9,812 nucleotides of DNA from UBA8437 sp963578885 (GTDB lineage Bacteria; Planctomycetota; Planctomycetia; Planctomycetales; Planctomycetaceae). Below the pieces are notes generated by a model that did no database searches, had not been told where the DNA came from, and saw only the letters and a program-made list of their open reading frames with translations. The position numbers were made by a program, and so were the translations under genes. Shown piece by piece: positions 5,930 through 9,812 of this stretch (position 1 is its first letter; each line of letters begins with the position of its first letter). The DNA lies in assembly GCA_963578885.1 (NCBI GenBank), contig CAUZEQ010000188.1:1-9812 (forward strand), read 5' to 3'.

Positions 5930-7083
5930 CCGGAGGTAACCGCTGCGATCGCTTCACACGCCGCATCGATCTGGGTGTCGGTGGTGAAGGGTCCGACGCT
6001 GAGCCTCAACGTGCCGCCACTCTCGAAGGTCCCCGCCGCACGGTGTACTCCGGGAGCACAATGCAGCCCGGCTCGAGCCTGGATTCCGAACGACTCGTCG
6101 AGCACCGTGGCCAGTTCGTGGGGTTCGAGTGATTCGGAGACGAGGCTGACGACGCCGACACGGGGTGAATCGGGACCCGGGCCAACCAGCGAGATGTTCT
6201 CGAGAGGCTCCAGTCCCGCCAGCAGCCTCTCGACCAACGACGCCTCGGCCGCCGCAATCGTTTCGACACCCCGTTCCTCGAGCCACTCCAACCCCGCCTC
6301 GAGTCCGAACAACCCGGGAGCGTTGGGGTTGCCGGCTTCGAGCCGGTCGGGCATCGTCTCAGGCTGTCGGTCCTGTTCGCTGAAGGAGCCGGTGCCGCCT
6401 TGGCGGAGTCCGTTCAACTGGTCCTCGAGCCCGGGCCGGACATAAAGCAGCCCGGTGCCCAGTGGCCCCAACAGTCCCTTGTGGCCGGCACAGGCCAGCA
6501 GGTCCACCGGCCAATCGGCCAGGTCGATTGCCAGGTGCCCGGCCGTCTGTGCCGCGTCGACGAGCACCAGGGCTCCGGCTTGATGAGTATCGCTGCCGAT
6601 GTCCTCGATCGGCTGCACGCAGCCGGTGACATTCGACGCGTGCTGAACTACGACCAGTCGCGTGTTGTGTCTGAGCGCGTCGCGGACCGCGGCGGGGTCG
6701 ACGCGACCGGCGGCATCAACGGGGACCACGCTCAGTTCGATTCCGCGTCGATCGACCAGGCCGCCCAAGGGCCTGAGCACCGAGTTGTGTTCCGCGGCGG
6801 TGGTGACGACGTGGTCACCGGTCTCGAGCAGTCCGTGCAGGGCCATGTTGAGTGCGTCGGTGGCGTTGAAGGCAAAGGCCACCCGTTCGGGCGACTCGGC
6901 CCCCAGCAACGAGGCCGCTCGCTTGCGGCAGGTCCGCAGAACCGCATCGACCTCGACAGCCGTCCGGTAGCCTCCGCGACCCGCTGCGGCTCCCAGGGAC
7001 CTGTTGTAGTAATCGACGGCAGCGTAGACCGACTCGGGCTTCGGATGGCTGGTGGCCGCGTTGTCGAGGTAGATGCGGGGCAC
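5926..7083 (-). CDS. Class V aminotransferase, cysteine desulfurase family
   Basis: This is a PLP-dependent enzyme expected to remove sulfur from L-cysteine, leaving a persulfide on an active-site cysteine. The protein is 385 aa, starting at GTG 7083 with MPRIYLDNAAT. The motifs are complete: H99 (TAAEHNS) stacks on PLP, D176 and Q179 (VDAAQTAGH) contact the cofactor, K202 (AGHKGLLGPLGTG) is the Schiff-base lysine, and C342 in RAGLHCAP is the catalytic cysteine. The pattern, including PGRGGxR-like AGRGGYR, FNATDALN and GGTGSFS, fits the 'cysteine desulfurase family protein' subgroup related to SufS/CsdB (TIGR01977 style, from memory) better than housekeeping IscS. It starts 13 nt after moaA and is last in the moaD-moaE-moaA operon, so a role in supplying sulfur to MoaD is a reasonable inference. 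Selenocysteine lyase activity cannot be excluded. Its stop shares CTAG with the convergent metallopeptidase gene. Confidence 0.92.
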   Translation of the reverse strand: MPRIYLDNAATSHPKPESVYAAVDYYNRSLGAAAGRGGYRTAVEVDAVLRTCRKRAASLLGAESPERVAFAFNATDALNMALHGLLETGDHVVTTAAEHNSVLRPLGGLVDRRGIELSVVPVDAAGRVDPAAVRDALRHNTRLVVVQHASNVTGCVQPIEDIGSDTHQAGALVLVDAAQTAGHLAIDLADWPVDLLACAGHKGLLGPLGTGLLYVRPGLEDQLNGLRQGGTGSFSEQDRQPETMPDRLEAGNPNAPGLFGLEAGLEWLEERGVETIAAAEASLVERLLAGLEPLENISLVGPGPDSPRVGVVSLVSESLEPHELATVLDESFGIQARAGLHCAPGVHRAAGTFESGGTLRLSVGPFTTDTQIDAACEAIAAVTSG

Positions 7084-7096
7084 GGGCGGGGTCCGG

Positions 7097-8107
7097 CTAG
7101 CCGCCGATCGAGTACATCGGTCGATCGGGCTGGATGAAGCGGGCCGTGTTGATTTCGTGACCCTCGGCCTTGGCATGGATCGACGCCGTGATCGCTGCGA
7201 CGATCCGCTGATCATTCTCGGCGGTGTCACCGTCGCGGAGGTATTGCTTGATGTCGGTTTCTTCGAGACTGAACAGGCAGTTGCGGAGTTTTCCGTCGGC
7301 GGTGAGTCGGAAGCGGTTGCAGTTGCCGCAGAAGGGTTCGCTGACCGAGGCAATGAAGCCCACGCGGCCGACGCCGTCGGCGAACTCGAACTGGTTGGCC
7401 GGGGCGGTCGGGTCGGTTCGACCCAGAGGCCGCAGCGGCCCGAATTCGGCCTCGAGCCGGTCGCGGACTTCCGCGGCGAACAGCACGCGGTCACGTTCCC
7501 AGGCGTTGTCGGCATCCAGCGGCATGAACTCGATGAACCGCACCTCGATCCCAGTCTCGCGTGCCAGCCGCCCGAAGGGGACCACCTGGTCTTCTGTGAG
7601 TCCTCGGATCGAGACCGCGTTGATCTTGATCGGATCGAACCCGGTTCTCCGAGCCGCCTCGATCCCCTCGAGCACCTTCTCGTAGCCCTCGCGGCGGGTG
7701 ACTTCCTTGAAGCGGACCGGGTCGAGGGCATCGAGACTGATGTTGATTCGGGAGAGTCCGGCGGCGAAGAGATCGCTGGCCTGGTCCCCCAGCAGGATGC
7801 CGTTGGTGGTCAGTCCGATGTCCTTGATGCCTTCGATTTTCGAGACCCGCCTGATCAACTCCGACAAATCCCGCCGCACCAGTGGCTCGCCGCCGGTCAG
7901 CCTCAGCTTGTTGATCCCCAGCCCCGCAGCCACCCGCACGAACCGCTCGATTTCCTCGAATGTCAGCAACTCGCTGCGATCCATGAACTCGACGTTGTCG
8001 GCCGGCATGCAGTAGAAGCAGCGGATATTGCAGCGGTCGGTGACGCTGATTCTGAGATTGTTGTGTCGTCGGCCGAAGGTGTCGACAAGCGGGTGTTGTG
8101 AGGGCAT
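7097..8107 (-). CDS. moaA: GTP 3',8-cyclase MoaA (radical SAM, molybdenum cofactor biosynthesis)
   Basis: MoaA uses S-adenosylmethionine and a 4Fe-4S cluster to convert GTP to 3',8-cyclo-7,8-dihydro-GTP, the first step of molybdopterin synthesis; MoaC completes the step. The protein is 336 aa, the family length. The N-terminal radical SAM motif is C26-x3-C30-x2-C33 (RCNIRCFYCMP), followed by TGGEPL (71-76) for SAM binding. The C-terminal GTP-binding cluster is C260-x2-C263-x13-C277 (FCGNCNRFRLTADGKLRNC). The protein ends in Gly-Gly, which is essential in MoaA homologues for stimulating radical chemistry. It starts at ATG 8107 with AAGGGA a few nt upstream, 18 nt after the moaE stop. MoaC is not in the window. 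Confidence 0.97.
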   Translation of the reverse strand: MPSQHPLVDTFGRRHNNLRISVTDRCNIRCFYCMPADNVEFMDRSELLTFEEIERFVRVAAGLGINKLRLTGGEPLVRRDLSELIRRVSKIEGIKDIGLTTNGILLGDQASDLFAAGLSRINISLDALDPVRFKEVTRREGYEKVLEGIEAARRTGFDPIKINAVSIRGLTEDQVVPFGRLARETGIEVRFIEFMPLDADNAWERDRVLFAAEVRDRLEAEFGPLRPLGRTDPTAPANQFEFADGVGRVGFIASVSEPFCGNCNRFRLTADGKLRNCLFSLEETDIKQYLRDGDTAENDQRIVAAITASIHAKAEGHEINTARFIQPDRPMYSIGG

Positions 8108-8125
8108 GGGATCCCTTGGTGGTGG

Positions 8126-8635
8126 TCAGTTTGAGACCTGGGCGTCTGATGGGGTGTCGCTGGAAGCATCCAGGCCCGGGTGGACCCACTCGGTCGTCCC
8201 GTCGTCAAAGTTCTCTTTCTTCCAGATTGGCACGATCTCCTTGAGCGTGTCAATCAGGTACTTGCCGGCTTCGAAGGCCTCGACCCTGTGCGGGCAGCTG
8301 ACAGCCACGGCGACACTGACGTCGCCCAATTCGAGATGACCGAGTCGGTGAACGATGCCGGCTGAGGAGATCGGCCACTTCCGCTGTGCCGTCTCAACGA
8401 TTTCTTGCATCTTCGCCGTCGCCATCTCGGGGTAGGCTTCATAGTCGAGTGCCAGGGTGCGTCGTCCGTCGGTCAATTCACGGACCGTACCCAGGAACAG
8501 CACCACGGCTCCGGCAGCAGGGTCGCGGACCGATTCGGTCAGCCCGGCGGTGTCGATCGGGTCGTATGTCAGTTGGATCATCGCGGGTCTATCGAAGGGC
8601 GAGGTGTGCTGCGGTGTGCTGCGGTGTGGGGACAT
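8126..8635 (-). CDS. moaE: Molybdopterin synthase catalytic subunit MoaE
   Basis: MoaE binds the MoaD thiocarboxylate and transfers two sulfurs to precursor Z (cPMP) to form molybdopterin. From ATG 8635 the protein is 169 aa, with AAGAVVLFLGTVRE, LDYEAYPEMA, HRLGHLELGDVSV, PHRVEAFEAGKYLID and LKEIVPIWKKE in order. H116-R117, K132 and K139 correspond to the family's active-site residues. The start is debatable. ATG 8635 lies 3 nt after the moaD stop and has GGGGGA six nt upstream, favouring coupled translation. ATG 8581 gives 151 aa, matching the usual 150, but has no visible RBS. The extra 18 residues are encoded partly by a 10-bp tandem repeat. It sits between moaD and moaA in the same operon. 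Confidence 0.95.
   Translation of the reverse strand: MSPHRSTPQHTSPFDRPAMIQLTYDPIDTAGLTESVRDPAAGAVVLFLGTVRELTDGRRTLALDYEAYPEMATAKMQEIVETAQRKWPISSAGIVHRLGHLELGDVSVAVAVSCPHRVEAFEAGKYLIDTLKEIVPIWKKENFDDGTTEWVHPGLDASSDTPSDAQVSN
8603..8628 (-). repeat. 10-bp tandem repeat at the moaE 5' end, 2.6 copies
   Basis: On the plus strand GGTGTGCTGC occurs at 8603-8612 and 8613-8622, followed by the partial copy GGTGTG at 8623-8628. If moaE starts at 8635, the array is coding and its unit is not a multiple of three, so gain or loss of one unit would shift the frame. If moaE starts at 8581, the array is in the leader. Confidence 0.8.
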
Positions 8636-8638
8636 CGA

Positions 8639-8884
8639 TCATCCCCCGCTGACGGGCGGGAAGCAGGCGATCGAGTCGTCTTGATCGAGCGTAACGTGGT
8701 CGTCGGCGTAGTGGGTTCCCACGGCAATCAGCAGTCGGTGTGCCAGCGGGATCAGTTGCGGCACCTGGTCGGCCAGGGCGGTGCGGACGTCACCCACGCA
8801 GGCCCCTTCGGCGAGTTCGAGGTCGACGAGCTCTCGTCCGGCGAGGTCTCGGGCACGGGCAAACAGTTGGACTTCGAGTTTCAC
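8639..8884 (-). CDS. moaD: Molybdopterin synthase sulfur carrier subunit MoaD
   Basis: MoaD is a ubiquitin-fold sulfur carrier. Its C-terminal glycine is adenylated by MoeB, converted to a thiocarboxylate and used by MoaE as the sulfur donor. The protein is 81 aa, the family length, starting at GTG 8884 (MKLEVQLFARARDLAG), with the LLIAVGTHYADDHVTLDQDDSI-type strand region and the FPPVSGG C-terminus; the terminal Gly-Gly is diagnostic. The GTG overlaps the stop of the upstream oxidase gene in a GTGA (4 nt), and moaE follows after 3 nt. Translational coupling through all three genes is likely. No MoeB-like activating enzyme is visible here. Confidence 0.95.
   Translation of the reverse strand: MKLEVQLFARARDLAGRELVDLELAEGACVGDVRTALADQVPQLIPLAHRLLIAVGTHYADDHVTLDQDDSIACFPPVSGG
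8642..8647 (-). promoter_or_regulatory. G-rich ribosome binding site favouring the upstream moaE start
   Basis: On the minus strand GGGGGA lies inside the last codons of moaD, six nt before ATG 8635. The alternative start at 8581 has no comparable purine stretch. A run of Gs pairs with the anti-Shine-Dalgarno only with a wobble, so the support is moderate. Confidence 0.45.
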
Positions 8885-9812
8885 GAGATGACCAGTTCAC
8901 GATTCGAGCGACGACGAGGTGAGCCTTTGGGATCGGGCAGTCTGTCTGCGATTTCCGGGATCAGGCCGTAGGCGAGCGCCATGAGTTTCAGGGGGTGAAG
9001 AGTTGGTGTGCTGGAGTCCTGCTGCATCTGCAGCCGGCATCCGCTGCACTCGGTCGTACCGATTTCGAGATCCCCCTGTTGCATCCTGCTGATCAGCGGG
9101 CTTCCGATCTCGATCGAGGTCTCGAAGTTGTCTCTCGCGATCCCCCAGGCTCCGGCCATTCCCGAGCAACCAGCCTCGATTGTAGAAACCCGCAATCCGG
9201 GAATCAAACCGAGCAATTCGTGCAGCGAGGATGCTGTGCCCAGCGCCTTGAGATGGCAGGGGGTGTGGTAGCCGGCGGACAGGTCCAGTTCTTCGAAGTC
9301 CAGCGACAGCCGACCTTGCTGGTGGAGTTCGGCCAGGAAGGTGCCGGCTTCGACCACCTGTTCGGCGACCGCCGCTGCGTCGGGGTGATCGACCAGTCGA
9401 GGGTACTCCTGCTGCAGGCAGACGACGGCGGAGGGTTCGCTGCAGACGATCCGGTGACCTTCCCGGGCCAGTTCTCCGAGTTCCCGGAGGTTCCATTCGG
9501 CGAGTCGCCTGGCGTTGTCGAGATCGCCGGCGGTGATCAGGGCCATTCCCGAGGGATACTGATCGCGGGGCACGTAGACCGGGACGTCGTTGTGTTCGAG
9601 GATCCGGACCAGCGCGGTGGCGAGTTCGGGGTCGTGGTAGTTGGCGAAGTGATCGACGAAGTAGACGACCGGCTTGGGTCGAGCACCGGGCCGCGGCCGA
9701 AATGACCAGCGGCGTGGCAGGCTGCGTAAAAACGAGCGTCGTGCCAGGGCCGGCAGGCGGCGGTCGCGGTGAATGCCCAGCAGTTTCTCGATCAGCCAAC
9801 GGGCCGGAGGTT
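8881..9812 (-). CDS. C-terminal part of an FAD-linked oxidase / Fe-S (CCG-domain) protein, cut by the window edge
   Basis: The frame is open to the right edge, giving 309 visible residues of a longer protein. The segment has two CCG (heterodisulfide reductase B-like) domains as in GlpC, GlcF and the Fe-S half of large D-lactate dehydrogenases. The second is intact: HTPCHLK (C185), GCSGMAG (C215) and TECSGCRLQM (C255, C258), counted from the window edge. The first is degenerate: FVDHFANYHDPELA and QYPSGMALITAGDL keep the fold-like framing, but cysteines are lacking at the usual positions. The N-terminal visible stretch (WLIEKLLGIHRDRRLP) resembles the linker after 4Fe-4S ferredoxin sites in fused FAD/Fe-S oxidases (recollection). 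The substrate cannot be told from this fragment; glycolate, lactate or a related hydroxy acid is typical of the group. A GTG at 9573 is internal and not the true start. It is translationally coupled to moaD by the GTGA overlap. Confidence 0.85.
   Translation of the reverse strand, partial: PPARWLIEKLLGIHRDRRLPALARRSFLRSLPRRWSFRPRPGARPKPVVYFVDHFANYHDPELATALVRILEHNDVPVYVPRDQYPSGMALITAGDLDNARRLAEWNLRELGELAREGHRIVCSEPSAVVCLQQEYPRLVDHPDAAAVAEQVVEAGTFLAELHQQGRLSLDFEELDLSAGYHTPCHLKALGTASSLHELLGLIPGLRVSTIEAGCSGMAGAWGIARDNFETSIEIGSPLISRMQQGDLEIGTTECSGCRLQMQQDSSTPTLHPLKLMALAYGLIPEIADRLPDPKGSPRRRSNRELVIS

Noticed and set aside
7084..7731. Upstream extension of the desulfurase frame (total 601 codons)
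   Set aside because: The added residues are Arg/Ser-rich, overlap moaA in another frame and precede the conserved MPRIYLDNAAT start at GTG 7083.
7073..8101. Long plus-strand open frame of 342 codons opposite moaA
   Set aside because: It mirrors moaA on the opposite strand; its composition is Asp/Arg/Gly-rich with no recognisable motif, while moaA carries all radical SAM cysteines. This is a GC-rich shadow.
8108..8115. Palindrome GGGATCCC at the moaA RBS
   Set aside because: An 8-bp palindrome over the ribosome binding site is short and common in such DNA; nothing else suggests an operator.
8995..9705. Plus-strand open frame of 236 codons opposite the Fe-S protein
   Set aside because: The opposite strand carries intact CCG motifs; the plus-strand reading has none.

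Overview
The window looks like a piece of a planctomycete chromosome. It is GC-rich and has dense, mostly single-family housekeeping genes. SecY, S13, RpoA and L17 read like planctomycete versions: SecY carries a VPGYRPGERT loop, RpoA starts MRIRWRGLELP, and L17 has an internal insertion and a long acidic tail. This assignment rests on recognition of protein style, not on a search.

Positions 1-5259, plus strand, are the distal part of the spc/alpha ribosomal supercluster: secY (its start lies outside the window), map, rpmJ (L36), rpsM (S13), rpsK (S11), rpoA and rplQ (L17). The adk, infA and rpsD genes that sit among these in many other bacteria are absent. A perfect TATAAT -10 box with a weak -35 lies in the map-rpmJ gap, so rpmJ through rplQ could be transcribed from an internal promoter. 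The gaps contain a 9-bp tandem repeat before rpsK, two mutually exclusive hairpins before rpoA and a strong hairpin just after rplQ.

Positions 5276-5929, plus strand, hold a small HExxH metallopeptidase-like protein of unknown function. It ends tail-to-tail with the minus-strand operon, and the two stop codons share one CTAG.

Positions 5926-9812, minus strand, read right to left, are a compact co-directional operon. It starts with the C-terminal part of a large FAD-linked oxidase/Fe-S protein (CCG domains, cut by the window edge), then moaD, moaE, moaA and a class V aminotransferase of the cysteine desulfurase type. Genes overlap by 4 nt or are separated by 3-18 nt. The moa genes make molybdopterin: MoaA acts on GTP, and MoaD/MoaE form MPT synthase. 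The terminal desulfurase is a plausible sulfur donor for the MoaD thiocarboxylate. MoaC, MoeB, MogA and MoeA are not in this window.

I find no mobile element, CRISPR array, tRNA or rRNA, and no convincing undescribed system. The points worth a second look are the L17 tail, the metallopeptidase, the moa-desulfurase coupling, the short tandem repeats and the shared CTAG stop.
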